Both the position numbers and the translations under genes were made by a program. Of a DNA stretch of 64,000 nucleotides, positions 1 through 12,626 are shown piece by piece. The notes beneath the pieces are model-generated. The model did not search any database and had not been told where the DNA came from. It was given only the letters and a program-made list of their open reading frames with translations. The DNA lies in NCBI GenBank assembly GCA_947650365.1, contig OX393550.1, forward strand, positions 55,048,069 through 55,112,068. The letters run 5' to 3'. The stretch's first letter is position 1; each line of letters starts with the position of its first letter. This stretch comes from Chamaelirium japonicum. Taxonomy: Eukaryota > Streptophyta > Magnoliopsida > Liliales > Melanthiaceae.

Positions 1-299
1 AATTCTAGTCCAAAAGTCAGTAAATGAGTAAAATATTGCCTATTATAAAAAAATTGAAATTGGAAAAAATGTAATTTCTTAATAATAAAGATGAGTTTTG
101 TTTGTGAAAAAAATTTTCAGTGAAATTGTCTGGAAAAAAGACAGAATGTCGGATTTTGATCAAATGTTGGTCATTTCGGCTGACATTTCGTTATGTCGGA
201 CGAAAATTTGGTACTATTAAAAATCCGGACAATTTCTATGTCAGGCCCTTAAAAAAGATATTTCGGTGATTTCATAGGAAATTTATCACATATTCCTTC

Positions 300-3160
300 G
301 GCCATGGCACAAAACTCGGCTTCCGCGCTAGAAGATGCAACCATATTTTGCGTCTTGCTTCTCCAAAGGACTAGGTTGCCTCCAACGAAGTAATATCCCG
401 TGTAGATCTCCTATCGTTTATGGAGCTGGCCCAATCCGCATCGGTCCAAGTTTTCACTTCATGATGCCCATGGGATCCCAATGTCAACCCTTTACCTTGA
501 GCCCCCTTCAAGTATCGAAGACTTTGAAGTATCTTGTAAACTGCTTCAAGGTGAGTTGACCTTGGTGCATGCTTGAATTAACTCATCACCTCCACAGGTC
601 CACAACATTGGATATGTCGGGACGAGTAAGTGATAGGTAGACCAGTCGGCCCATAAGCCTTTGGTACATTCTAATATCTTGTAGTGAATCACCACTTTCC
701 ATGGCAAGCTTATGGGTTTGTTCAATAGGGACACTCGAGGACTTGCATTCCCAACATCCTCATCTCTCCAAGAAGATCTAGGACATTACTTCCTTTGTGA
801 CACGAAGACTTCCCCTTTCTTTGACCTCGCTACCTCTATGCTCAAGCAGTATCTCATGTGACCAAGGTCCTTGATCTCAAACTATTTAGTGAGTTGGGTC
901 TTCAATCTTCTAATTTCATTAGGACCGTTGCTGGCGAGAACAATGTTTTAACATACACAATGAGGATAGTCACCTCCCCTTCATGCCATTTGATGAACAA
1001 TATTTGATCGGATTGCCTTTGACAATATCCCTCCTTCTTGACGGCACGTAACCTCTCGAACCAAGCTCTAGGTGACAGCTTCAATCCATTGAGCGCCTTC
1101 CTCATTTTGCACACCTTTGACTTATCGGGCTCAAGACGAAGCCCGGGTGATTATTCCATGTACGTTTCCTCTGCGAGGTCCCCACGAAGGAAGGTTTTCT
1201 TTATATCGAGTTGGTGGAGATCCCATCGCTTATTGTCCGCAAGGGAGAGGATCACTCTTTTCGTGTTAATTTTGGCCATTGGAGAGAATGTCTCCCCATT
1301 GTCATCGATGCCATAAGTTTGTGTAAGGTCCTTTTCCACCAATCACCCCTCGTATAGCCCCACTTGTCCATCAACTTTGTATTTGATCGAGAATACTCAT
1401 TTGCATCCCATGACTTTCTTGCCTCCAGGTAGGCCCACAAGTTTCCATGTACTGTTCTTCTCCAAGTCCTCCATCGCCTCCATCATAGCATTTCTCTAAC
1501 ACTTATGTCCCTTTGCCTTGGAGACACTGGGAGGAATGGTTGTAGAGTTCAAGGAAGTAACAAGGGTTTGATATGTGGGAGATAAATCATTATACAAGAC
1601 AAACTTGGAGATATGATGTTTAGTGCAAGGTCTCATTCCCTTTCCTTACCCCAATCGGAAGGTCAGTTCAATGGCAGGAGGCATTGAGGGTTGCACTAGT
1701 GCCGGGGCCCTTAGACCCGGGATGACACCTGGGGTGGAGTTAGAGCATCTTGTGGATGATCTTGGGCTTGCTTGAGACGTCTTTCATTGAACTAGAGTAC
1801 ACGTCCTTCGATGTCGTTATGAGCACTCTCATTCGTGCTCTCTACCGACAATGATAGGGGGAGCTCAACAACTCTTCACCCCGAGTTAGCACATTCTCCT
1901 CCCGAGGAGTCGGGGGAGAGAAATAGGGCATTTCCTTAAAAAACAAAACATCTCGGGAGACGAGAGTACATCTCGAGGGTGGATGAGAACACTTTTAACA
2001 ATTTTGTATAGGTGAGTACCCAACAAATATGTACTTCACCGCCGAGGGATCAAGTTTGGATCGAAATTGCAAGAAAAAAAAGAGTTTGGATCGATGATGT
2101 TTGGGTACATGGCAAAACACTCACCCAAAAAAATGAGATGGTAAAGGAAAGAAATTATGAGTTTGTGAATGAAGAACACCCACCGGTCGGCAGAAGGTGA
2201 GTGTCTGTGATGGCATGCAACTGATTGCAGTGGAAAGTATCTCATCCGCCCAGAAAGTATGAGGAACATATGGTGCTTAAAACGGAGTGAGCTACTTCAA
2301 GGAGATGGTGGTTTTTGCGCTTCGCCACTTGACACAAGAGGTCTGATGCACTATGCCATATTCGGAGAGGTACGATCTCATGTTGTGACTTAAGTACTTG
2401 TGGGTATTATCAAGAGAGGTGGCAAATTGGGTGGGTCTGAACCATTTTGTGAAAATCCTTGAAACATTCAGACAATTCATCACCAGAACGAAGAAGATAG
2501 ACCCATGGAGCATGTCTATAATTATCTACGAATGTGACAAAATACTTGCAACCCCCAAAAGATACAAGGAGCCGATCCCTAGATATCCGAGTGCACGAGA
2601 GAAAATGGGACCAGATTTACACACACACACACACACACTCTAGATGGATAGGTGGTACGATCGTGCTTGGATAAATCACATGGCTCGCACGAAAAACAGG
2701 GGTAAAGTTTGAAATACTAGCAAACTTGGGTAGAATCCACTGAAGAAGATAGACGGGAGGTTGTCCTAAACGTTGATTCCACAGCCCGAAATGCTGCATC
2801 TGAGGCCGGGTAGAGTGGTAGTTGGTCGATTGTCCAAGAGTGTCTAAGACGTGCAGTCCTCGATGCTCACGTCCACATTCAAGAGTCCTCGTCTCCAAGT
2901 TTTGAAACACACAGTGAAGGGAACGAAGGTAATACCACTGTTCAAATCGTGGGTATGTGACTAACAAATAAGTTAAGAACATGTAGAGCATTGAAAATTG
3001 AAAATGAGGAAAGCTTGATGGTTCCCTTCCCAAGGATAGGTGTAGTAGTGCCATCCGCAACGTGAATCATTTCACCTTCATGACAAGTGAAATAGGTGGA
3101 GAGGGATGAGGAGTTACCCGTCATATGATTCGAGGTACCTGAGTCAATTACCAATGGAGT
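300..3160 (-). pseudogene. Ty1/Copia pol remnant (protease, integrase, RT, RNase H)
   Basis: Translating the minus strand gives, in Copia order, an aspartic-protease-like segment near 3154-3000 (VIDSGTSNHMTGNSS), a GAG_pre-integrase segment near 2900-2700 (WNQRLGQPPVYLL), an integrase segment near 2440-2330 (LSEYGIVHQTSCV), RT near 1440-900 (TQTYGIDDNGETFSPMAKI, LHQLDIKKTFLRGDL, ALNGLKLSPRAWF) and RNase H near 560-300 (LRYLKGAQGKG, WTDADWASSINDRRST). These are classic Copia pol signatures. The reading frame changes several times and carries stops; the RT YVDD site reads YVKT, so the copy is dead. Together with the gag at 5640-6236 and the primer site at 7036-7047 it forms one minus-strand element whose 3' LTR would lie left of the window. 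Confidence 0.85.
2618..2638. repeat. (CA)n microsatellite
   Basis: A short run of CA dinucleotides lies inside the Copia integrase/GAG_pre region and is one reason that reading frame is broken. Confidence 0.8.
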
Positions 3161-3489
3161 GGAGGCTCTGCTAGGAGTTTCTGATTAGGCGAGTTACCCG
3201 TTATGTGGGACGGAGCCCCCTTGGGACATAACCGACTTCATGGCTATAATTTTGGCTGAAATGGTCGTGGGCCACCGAAATCTTGATCAAAACAATAGGA
3301 GTCCCCCAAAACTAAGGCTCATTTCGTCATTGTGGATGAGATCCCAACCGAAAGCAACGAGTGTCCACTAAAGCCACGTGCTGCCACCTATTTTGGTACT
3401 GATTTCGGCGAAGTTGACCGTTTCATGAGCATTTCGGTAATTTTGATTGAAATTAGCTCAGAAATTTTATGAAACCTGAATGTTGGTTT

Positions 3490-3930
3490 TGGTGGGGTTG
3501 GGGGCTAGTTTTGATTGGATTTTGACCAAAGTTATCAGAATTTGACCAAAACCAGTCAAACTTCGTCGGATTTCATCGGGCTTTGCTGAAATCTGATTGA
3601 TTACGACCGAAGTTGCCGGGTCTCATCGGACCTTACCGCCGGAATCATCGGATTTTGTCAGATCTCGCCGGGTATCGCCAAAATTCGTTGTCGGATCTCG
3701 TCGGAATTTGCAGAATCGCCGGATCTCCCCGGTCCTTGCCAGATTTGGTCGGATCTTGCTGGATTTCACCGGATCTTGCCCCAAAATCTCATCATCCGAT
3801 TCACCGGTTCATGTTCGGACCTCATCGGATTTCACTGAATCTTGCACCCGAATTCGTCGGATCTCGCCGGACGACCGGAGTTGTCGGATTTGGCCATTTG
3901 TTTCACTAGGATTTCGACCGATGTCATTCT
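3490..3930. repeat. Degenerate short tandem repeat (TCGCCGGATCT-like)
   Basis: The stretch is built from loosely repeated words of 10-14 bases related to TCGCCGGATCT and TCATCGGATTT. Units vary in length and sequence, so ORFs over it are rich in repeated S, R and I but are not convincing genes. It lies between the Copia protease remnant and the MITE-like element at 4350, where the rest of the Copia gag would be expected. Confidence 0.55.
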
Positions 3931-4349
3931 CATAGCCCTCGCCGATACAGTTGCCTCCGCAACCATTGTCCTCGTCGTTGCAGTTGCCTACGTCACTACT
4001 GCCTTTGTCGACGCAGTCGTCTCAACATGCATCTTTTCCGCTGATGTTCTTGCCAACATTTGAGTTGTGGGATATGTTTGTACCCGTCGTTCCCCGTTGA
4101 GCGGAACACTGATGGGTGGCGTAGTTGGGACGTCTGAGTATAGTTCATCTGTATGGGATGAGCCGTAATATTCTTTGAAACGATACATAATGTTATATGG
4201 CGAGTAATGCCGTACACCAGGACCGATTCTCTCTTTTTTAGCAGAATATGGATGTTGCTTGACGAGAGGCGTGTTGAGTCACATATGTATTATGTTGTTG
4301 AGAGATAACTAATAAATGAAGTGATAAGGTGGAGTTAAATAGAGAGCTA

Positions 4350-4974
4350 AGAAGCACTGACGTGGTACGGGGACACGGGTACGACACAACACGGGTTTGC
4401 CGACACGGCAAATCCTAAAAAAGGACACGAGTATAGCAGGGACACGGTAAAATAAATTTATTTATTTTTATTTATATTTAAGTGTGTTTACAATTCATAT
4501 ATGTTTCAATAATCGAGAAAACCTCATAGAAAACAACTAAAATGAAAATTTAATGCATACTTAATCGCATTCGTTATTTACGTCTAGCCCGATCGATGAA
4601 TCGCACACAGCTCTAAATGGTATGGAAAAGAACGGCTGTGTTTCAGCTTTGGCTTCAACCTATTTGAAATCTTAGAGGATCAGATAAGTTAAAGCCAAAA
4701 CTGGATCGTAATCGTCCGTTAAAACCAGCCTGACAAGTGAATCACACTCAGGTCCAAATGGCTTGCAAAAGAACGGTTGTGACCCGACCCTATATCGAAC
4801 AGTCCGTCAACCCGCTGTGTCCGGTGCGTGTCCGGCAAGTGTCCGACGAGTGTTCGGCTCCCGGAAGCACGTGGTACACGGTACATGCGTGTCCAGTGCG
4901 TATCCGACGCATGTCTAGCGAGTGTCGGTGTCCGACATGGGGACGGGGGGCCTGGGGAAGTGTCCGTGCTTCCT
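4350..4974. mobile_element. MITE-like element with imperfect terminal inverted repeats
   Basis: The left end reads GAAGCACTGACGTGG and the reverse complement of the right end reads GGAAGCACGGACAC. Inside both ends are GGACACGGG / GTGTCCG-type words in mirror arrangement. No coding capacity is seen. I could not define a clean target-site duplication, so the superfamily is open. It separates gag and pol of the Copia relic and so inserted after it. Confidence 0.5.
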
Positions 4975-5639
4975 AGATAGAGAGATAGCGACTGTTGAGG
5001 GAATGAGATAGACAAAGAAAACTATTAATTAATGGGACGAGGTGAAGACGATGACGTTAAACAAAACAATGTAAATATATCATTTCTGATGATTATCAAG
5101 TTTTTTTCCCCCCCAGTTTATTGGTATTCTATCTTGGTTATCATCATATCATGGTTCATGTCAGCTTACTATTATTTGGTGTTTTTTCTAGAACAATTCA
5201 TGTAAATATGTGCAACACAACTATAAAAGACTTAAATTTAAAAAGACTTAAAAAAACATTCAAAGCTCTCTTATTTGACCATTTCAAAATCTTCCACCAT
5301 TTTGTCCGAAATTTTGAAATGTCGGTCAAAATTTCTATTTTGGTCATGATCGAAACTATACATGATACCAAAGTTGAAAACCATGGTGGTGGTTGACCAT
5401 GAAGTAGCCAATATTGCCCCTTGGTGTGCCGAGTACATCCACAATTGATCTTGTCCTTATCGTCTGTATTTTAGAGCTCCACGTCCACGTCCACCACCGC
5501 CTACCACTGTCCCATTGGGATATCATGAGGGATAACTGGTCGAGAAGATTAGTACTTATAATCACGGATCTGTCTGGAGGATTGCTACTCTGGATGACCA
5601 CCTCCGCAGACTAGCCTCACTCAGAACATAGGTGTAGAC

Positions 5640-6236
5640 ATCCAACAAGGAGGTTGGTGCGCCTCAACACATGTGAACGAGCACTCTCAAATTCGGGGTC
5701 CAGACCGGCAAGAAAATCTTACATCCGGTCTTGTTCCACTTCCACAGTATCCTCCAAGCATTTGGGCTTGAAGCTCCGATAGTAGTGTAGCTCCTCCCAT
5801 ATTCCTCTGAGAAGAGCAAAGTAGATCTCTAGAGTTTGCTTTGCCTGACGAAGTTGTGTAACATCCGACTTTGGTGTACATCCATGATAGATAGTCCCAT
5901 AGGTCTTTTGCCATCATTAAGCGCATCAAACCACGGCTAATTCGGGGGCTAAGAGAGTTGTAAATGCATGCTATGACCATGTAGTTTTCTTCCTCCCACT
6001 TTTGGAAGCCAGGGTCGGTCTCCAGGGGCCGCACCTTGGTTCCACGGATGTATCCTATCTTTCAACGAGCACGGATATACATGCGTACTAACATGGCCTA
6101 GTAGAGGAAACTTTTTTCCTCCAGTTAGTTTTTCCGTGGTGATGTTGAGTGGCCACTGTTTGCCGTAACCTACGTTTCTACTATTTGGATCATCAATGGA
6201 GGAAGAACTACTAGTTCCTGAAGAATTAGAAGCCAT
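5640..6236 (-). pseudogene. Ty1/Copia gag remnant
   Basis: The minus strand starts with a Ser-rich leader (MASNSSGTSSSSSIDDPNS) and continues through a Copia-type gag region: WPLNITTEKLTG, then, after a frame change near 6040, a segment starting RPLETDPGFQKWEEENYMV and containing SLSPRISRGLMRLMMAKDLWDYL. The pattern of a W..ED.MV..W.YNS...I....M....A..LWD.L block is typical of plant Copia gag (UBN2-type). Two overlapping frames are needed to read it through, so it is frameshifted. It lies upstream, in the minus orientation, of the Copia pol remnant. Confidence 0.75.
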
Positions 6237-7035
6237 CGCTTGTTATGTGGAAAGAATTTGTATGCCACGAACTACCACTGTCTACTAATTTAGTACCATC
6301 ATGAGATCCGGAATGGAGTGAGGATCACAAATCTATAAGGACAATAACAAACAAGGAACAAACTACCACCTAATGGGTCCAAAAATATCATACTACCCCT
6401 TATGTTTCCAAGTAACATGGAGAAAAAAAGAGAGCAGAAAAGGGAGACTTGGAGTCCTCCAATTTTGGCCCACTGTTTTTTCCCCTCAATTTAGAGCTGA
6501 CTAGGTTTTGGACTAGCAAGCACTACATCGCACCACAAATTAAAACTGGGTTGTTGAACTGGAAAGGGAAATAAAAAAGGAACCTGAGCCGGTTGGTTCA
6601 GATTTCTTATCTCAAGTGATTTGAGGCTGTATGATGAATCTAGAAAAGTCAACGTTCCAAATCACCACTGCCAACCCTTCTTCCCTCTGCTGGATTAGGG
6701 AACGATCTGAAGGGGATTGGACAGAGTTTAGCACGGCGACTGCAGAAGAAAAGCTGGCCCGAAAGAAGAGCCTGGCCCGATCTTTACACTACTATTGACG
6801 TGAAGACTCCCTACACCAGGCTTGAGGGTCTCTTTCAAGCGTGAGGACCGCCAACTTGAGCGGACGAAGCGATCTCCATATCCCTCTGGCATGGAGGAAG
6901 AGCCTAACACAAAGACTTCTCAAATCTTACCCATATCCTTTCGGCGCTCACAACACTATGTTTAGGTCGAAAAGTCGATGAGATCGAGATGAAGGGGGTT
7001 GTGACGAATCTGTGATGGCCGAGGATCCTTTCATA
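6237..7035 (-). other. Copia 5' leader, non-coding
   Basis: This stretch separates the primer binding site from the gag start on the minus strand. I see no ORF with family resemblance and no repeat in it. Its position fits the untranslated leader of the Copia element. Confidence 0.5.
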
Positions 7036-7047
7036 GCTCTGATACCA
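7036..7047 (-). other. Primer binding site, tRNA-iMet type
   Basis: The minus strand reads TGGTATCAGAGC, the standard plant Copia primer binding site complementary to the 3' end of initiator methionine tRNA. It is immediately preceded by CTCAACA, a typical LTR end in CA. This places the 5' LTR to the right of 7047; its far border was not identified. Confidence 0.85.
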
Positions 7048-7076
7048 TGTTGAGTGACCAAGAGGTCACCCCTCGT

Positions 7077-8510
<1,434 letters not shown>

Positions 8511-8595
<85 letters not shown>
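8511..8595. repeat. (TA)n microsatellite, 85 bp
   Basis: Pure AT repeat between two inverted-repeat elements. Confidence 0.95.
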
Positions 8596-8598
<3 letters not shown>

Positions 8599-8725
8599 GC
8601 ATGCTATGCTGCGGCATGCGGTACGTGTGGCACCGCACTGCAGCCGTCTTATGCACGCGCTGCGTGCATCGCATGCACGCAGCGGTGCATCAGACGACAT
8701 GCGGTAGGTGCCGCATTATAGCATT

Positions 8726-8726
<1 letters not shown>
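8596..8726. mobile_element. Short palindromic MITE, family M2
   Basis: The left end GGGGCATGCTATGCTGCGGC mirrors the right end, whose reverse complement is AAATGCTATAATGCGGCACC. The centre (about 8650-8692) is another inverted repeat of ATGCACGC / GCGTGCAT words, so the whole 131 bp could fold into one hairpin. It is flanked by (TA)n on the left and (CT)n(TA)n on the right. No coding capacity. Confidence 0.7.

Positions 8727-8761
<35 letters not shown>
8727..8761. repeat. (CT)n(TA)n microsatellite
   Basis: CT repeats pass into TA repeats between two inverted-repeat elements. Confidence 0.9.
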
Positions 8762-8763
<2 letters not shown>

Positions 8764-9240
8764 GGTGCAGATGAGAGCCGTTCGATCGTGGGGATCCAAC
8801 GAATGGGATTCATCCGGAACAGCCCAAATCGCTGTTATTGTAGCGGCTACAGTAACAACGATTTGGGTCGTCCGGGTGAATCCCATCCGTTGTCGCTACA
8901 GTAACAACAAAATTTTTTTGGGCTGTCTGATCAGATGGATCCAACGGATGGTGATTCACCCTGACCCATTCAAATCGCCATCCATTGGATCAATCCGATC
9001 GGATGGCCCCAAAAAATTTTGCTGTTACTGTAGCCGCTACAGTAACTGCGAATTTTTTTGGGTCATCGGATTGGATGGATCCAACGGATGGGACACCCGG
9101 ACCCATTCAAATCGCTGTTACTATAGCTGCTACAGTAACAACGAATAAGTATGTCTGGGTTGAATCCCATCCGTTGGATCCATCCGATCAGACGACCCTC
9201 ATTCACACCACACTTATTCCTGCACGCCGCATCCTATCAC
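8762..9240. mobile_element. Repeat-built MITE-like element, family M3
   Basis: The element is made of two words repeated in both orientations: ATGGATCCAACGGATGG (five variants, near 8805, 8880, 8935, 9072 and 9170) and the palindromic GTAGCGGCTACAGTAAC (near 8840, 8890, 9025 and 9125). Left and right halves mirror each other around GGATCCAACG.ATGGGATTCA. ORFs across it are a by-product of the repeats. It is flanked on both sides by CT/TA microsatellites. Confidence 0.6.
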
Positions 9241-9251
9241 TACTCTCTCTT

Positions 9252-9291
<40 letters not shown>
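9241..9291. repeat. (CT)n(TA)n microsatellite
   Basis: CT repeats pass into TA repeats. The TCTATATAT part may be the 5' end of the Helitron that follows. Confidence 0.9.
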
Positions 9292-9578
9292 CTAAAATGG
9301 AAGCCTCTCTCCCGTGTTGTGACACGTGGACGTCTTTTAAAGAGCTAGAATTCTTCTTCCGTGTGTGAATGCGGCTCACTTTTAAATCCATTTAAAAACC
9401 TACCATAAAGATGATAAATTTTCATTCAATGACATTTAATGGTCAATTTGATGTTAATATCTCTCTCTTCAACAAGTGAATTACACTCACTTCAGATTTC
9501 ACACTTCTTTGATTAGTTGCGATGTCGTCTTTGCCAAATGGCGTGCATCAAGCACATTCGGTCATTGCCCAAGTTTCT

Positions 9579-9584
<6 letters not shown>
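9269..9584 (+). mobile_element. Non-autonomous Helitron, copy 1
   Basis: This copy matches the intact Helitron at 50126-50443 through most of its length (for example CTCTCTCCCGTGTTGTGACA, AACCTACCATAAAGATGATA, CATTCAATGACATTTAATGG). It ends in a decayed hairpin (CGGTCATTGCCCAAG) followed by TTTCTTACTAG, so the CTAG terminus is kept. No ORF of note. The 5' end is taken as TCTATATA within the microsatellite and is uncertain. Confidence 0.7.

Positions 9585-9616
<32 letters not shown>
9585..9616. repeat. (TG)n microsatellite
   Basis: TG repeats directly follow the Helitron CTAG end and precede the next inverted-repeat element. Confidence 0.9.
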
Positions 9617-9618
<2 letters not shown>

Positions 9619-10028
9619 GGCCCCCTCTAGTGCGATCATGTTGGTGCGACCCTGTTGTTATGACCCGGTTGGTGCGATTCGAGCACTTTGGGCCGTTCGA
9701 TTTAATTTGTACAGTTGTGATGCATTGTTTTGGTGCTGCATGAATCACAACTAACATATATCGGCTCGTTGTGGGCCGTTGGATTTAATTTGTATGGATG
9801 TGATGCATTTTTTGGGTGGTGTATGCCTCACAACTAACATATGTTTGCTTGCTAACATCCATATGTTGTGGTGCTTTATTGCATATGTTGCACTAGGCAG
9901 CTGGGCGGTGCATGCATGCTATCCACATGTTGTTGTGCTCCACTGCATATGTTGCAATACTCCTAGTGGATATGTTACTTGTCAGGGTCGCACCAAGTGG
10001 ATCGCACCAACAAGATTGCACTAGAGGG

Positions 10029-10030
<2 letters not shown>
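9619..10030. mobile_element. Inverted-repeat MITE, family M4
   Basis: The left end GGCCCCCTCTAGTGCGATCA is mirrored at the right end, whose reverse complement reads AAGCCCTCTAGTGCAATCTT. Both continue into GTTGGTGCGA and GTGCGACCCTG. The inner part carries a direct repeat of GGGCCGTT(C/G)GATTTAATTTG (about 9690 and 9774). Flanks are (TG)n on the left and (TA)n on the right. Confidence 0.7.

Positions 10031-10108
<78 letters not shown>
10031..10108. repeat. (TA)n microsatellite, 78 bp
   Basis: Pure TA repeat between family M4 and family M1 copy 2. Confidence 0.95.
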
Positions 10109-10112
<4 letters not shown>

Positions 10113-10500
10113 CAGGTTCGGAGGACACTGTTTTTGCACTCGATTTTTAACATTGATTTTTAAATCATTAGATAGAGGTTTTATAATTTCTTGACTTTTT
10201 TGTGAGCATAATCACCTTGTCTTAGATAGCACATCCACAAAAAATCAGCACATTCTAAAGCCTCTAGACTTATTAAATGTGCTCTTCAAATCAACAATAA
10301 AAATGGACGGTCGATGAATCCGATTAGATTTGATGTACTTTAGAGGCTTTAGAATGTGCTAATTTTTTTGTGTGGACGTGCTATCTTAGACAAGGTGATT
10401 ATGCTCATAAAAAATTAAGAAATTCTGAAACCTCTATCTAATGATTTCGAAATCATTAGATAGAGGTTTCAGAATTTCTTAATTTTTTATGAGCATAATT
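10109..10500. mobile_element. Inverted-repeat MITE, family M1, copy 2
   Basis: The inner arms (TCTTAGATAGCACATCCACA near 10218 and its mirror near 10380) match the inner arms of the element at 8121-8510. The left terminus, GGGTCAGGTTCGGAGGACAC, differs from copy 1, and the right terminus is replaced by the large palindrome at 10398-10499. It abuts (TA)n on the left only. Confidence 0.65.
10398..10499. repeat. Perfect 102-bp palindrome (51-bp arms, no spacer)
   Basis: The sequence on both sides of the centre between 10448 and 10449 (GATTTC|GAAATC) is exactly self-complementary for 51 bases outward and stops at G10397/T10500. It contains the MITE words CCTCTATCTAATGATT and its mirror, so it looks like a fold-back duplication of one arm of the element. 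Confidence 0.9.
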
Positions 10501-11290
10501 ATGACTGTTTCTTGGGAATGGGATGATCCTTTAGAGCGTTCTTGATATTTGAGTTGTTTCTGATGTCTACAATTCTTTTGCTTTCTGTGTATTGATGATG
10601 TTGATTTTCTTTCTTCTCTTCTATGTTGTTTAGTCATTGATTACTTTAGTGATAAAAAAATATTAACTAAGTTCTAGTAGCGTCGATAGTTACATGCTTG
10701 AAATATCTTATTTTAACTTCTGGTATCATTATTATATTTGGATGCTTATTTTACCAGTTGATCTACTGGCCAAAACCTTGTTTTACTCTAATTCCATTCT
10801 AACTACATTATGCTTTTTGTATCCCCTTTCTAAATATATCTAGAGCAATACAATTTCTCAGTTGTTGTATCGTATTGTTGTAGGCTTGTAGCCTGAACCG
10901 GTCGTTCCCTTTCTAAATTTATCTAGCAGCAATACAATTTCTTATTAACTGAATTGTATCTACATTAAGTTTTTATTTCATAAAATTTATTTTGCATTTC
11001 ATATGGATTGAGATATCCCATTGGTTGGTGATTAGGCCCCTTTACCTTTGCGCCTTGTCTTTTTTCTGTTTTTGCTTCCTAGTTCCTCCTAACTATATAA
11101 AGCTGATTATGGGAAGAGTGCATTATCATTGCTGGGTTTACGCTTCCAAATGCATGCATAGCTTGAAATGTGTTTTTATCTTTTGGTGACGTATATGCAC
11201 CTTAGAGTTGTTTCATATGTAAATTTATTTATTTGGTAATCCGAACCATTCTTTCCATAATACACTTAACATATTTCTTCTTTGCTTCAG
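10501..11290 (+). other. CPSF160 intron sequence before the first visible exon
   Basis: AT-rich, T-rich sequence without repeats or ORFs of note. The last 60 bases are pyrimidine-rich and end TTTGCTTCAG, a good 3' splice site. No earlier CPSF160 exon is recognised anywhere in 1-11290, so this intron is at least 11.3 kb long. Confidence 0.6.
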
Positions 11291-11386
11291 AATCTTCCAC
11301 ATGACGCATACAAGCTTCTTGCAGTTCCTTCTCCTATCGGCGGGGTTCTTGTGATCTGTGCAAATACAATTCATTACCATAGTCAG
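11291..11386 (+). CDS. CPSF160: CPSF160 exon (window exon 1)
   Basis: Thirty-two codons in phase 0, NLPHDAYKLLAVPSPIGG followed by VLVICANTIHYHSQ. This is among the most conserved blocks of CPSF160, a strand of the first beta-propeller (plant homologues read LPHDAYKLL.VPSPIGGVLVI.ANT.HYHSQ). The acceptor is TTTGCTTCAG and the donor is CAG|GTTCAT. The third-last glycine-rich turn usually has ISANT or IGANT; here it is ICANT. Confidence 0.95.
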
Positions 11387-11528
11387 GTTCATTTAATTTC
11401 AATGGATGATGTACTTCCGGCAGTTGCATTTCGTTCTATATATAATTTTTCTCTCTCGATATTTTGGCATTTAAATATTATATTTTATACATTCTGGGTC
11501 TCACAATTCTTTCTTTGTTTACTTGTAG

Positions 11529-11581
11529 TCTATCTCTTGTTCGCTTGGCCTCAACAATTTCTCTGTTCAGACAGAAAACAG
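11529..11581 (+). CDS. CPSF160: CPSF160 exon (window exon 2)
   Basis: A 53-bp exon, phase 0 in and phase 2 out: SISCSLGLNNFSVQTEN plus two bases of a Ser codon. It aligns with the SASCALALNNYA segment of other plants, so this copy has diverged (S-I-S-C-S-L-G-L-N-N-F). The acceptor is ACTTGTAG and the donor AACAG|GTCTAT. It is too short to stand out as an ORF in its own frame. Confidence 0.9.
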
Positions 11582-12352
11582 GTCTATGTATTGTTGCTTC
11601 TTTATTCTATTTTATATTCAATTATTCCTTCATATATTAAAGTTGGTTAATTTGATCACCTATTTACATATTTCCTTGTATATGCTTCTTTTGCATTGCT
11701 ACTGTTGTTGGTTTTAACATACTATTTGGCAGCGGCCATATCCTACTTTCTGGTATGCATTTTCCACACTTCTGTAACACCAATTAAAGCTTGCCTTGTT
11801 ACCCAAGAGTCAAGACTGCAATCGGAAAAATGGTGTTAGTTTTACTGAGTTGGGATCTTTCCGCAGGACAAGTGCTATTTTTTTTTCTCATCCCGAGGTT
11901 TGCCTTGAATACCAATTAGCTACTCATCGTTCATTAATCTCTAAGTAAAGATATGCTAGATGAGTAGAGGTGATGCATCATGACACATCTTTATGCTATG
12001 AAATCGTACCAGCTATTGCATGCTCGATCATTGAGAGAATGACGCCATTTGTGTTTATGGGAATAAAGACTATCCAATGTCAAGCGGATCTAAAGAAACC
12101 ATTATGTTTTCATGTGGAATATGGAAACTTGGGATTGGTATCTATAGCCAGTTTTTTAGGAGGAAATTTATTGAGGGAAATCAACATCGAGAGAGCAAAT
12201 GACTTAGTATAAAGAGAATGTAGGCACCCAAGGGGTACACCACAATCCTAAGCCGATTGGGTCCTCTTTGATCACTAAGCTAGGATTTCTTATCAATTTG
12301 GCGCAATATTCTAAAAAATACAGCAAACAAACAATTACCTCTTGTAGATCTA
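11582..12352 (+). other. Intron sequence without recognised features
   Basis: AT-rich sequence following exon 2. An ORF at 11970-12212 shows no family signature and no conserved context. Nothing else seen. Confidence 0.5.
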
Positions 12353-12626
12353 CTAGTAATTAGTAAATGCCTGTGCCCGTCGGCACTCGGACGGCCGCCT
12401 TCAGGGTGTGATTCACTTATTAGAGAGAGAGAGAGAGAGAGAGCTAATTAACCTTCCAAAAAAAAATACTAATTAACATCAAATGGCCATTAAATACCAT
12501 TGAGTAGGTATTTATCCTATTTATAGTAGGTTTTTAATAGGATTTATGAGAAAGTTGTATTCACACACGGGAGAGAGGGTTTCATTTGAATTCTCTTTCT
12601 TTCTCTCTCTCTCTCTCTCTCTCTTC
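12353..12626 (-). mobile_element. Non-autonomous Helitron, copy 3 (decayed)
   Basis: Read on the minus strand this matches the Helitron at 50126-50443: CCCTCTCTCCCGTGTGTGAA near 12580-12555, AAACCTACTATAAATAGGAT near 12530, GGTATTTAATGGCCATTTGA near 12490, and a GTGCCGACGGGCAC hairpin just before TACTAG at 12353-12358. CTAG therefore forms the 3' terminus. GA/CT microsatellites lie within it and at its other end (about 12598-12625), whose exact border is unclear. Confidence 0.6.
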
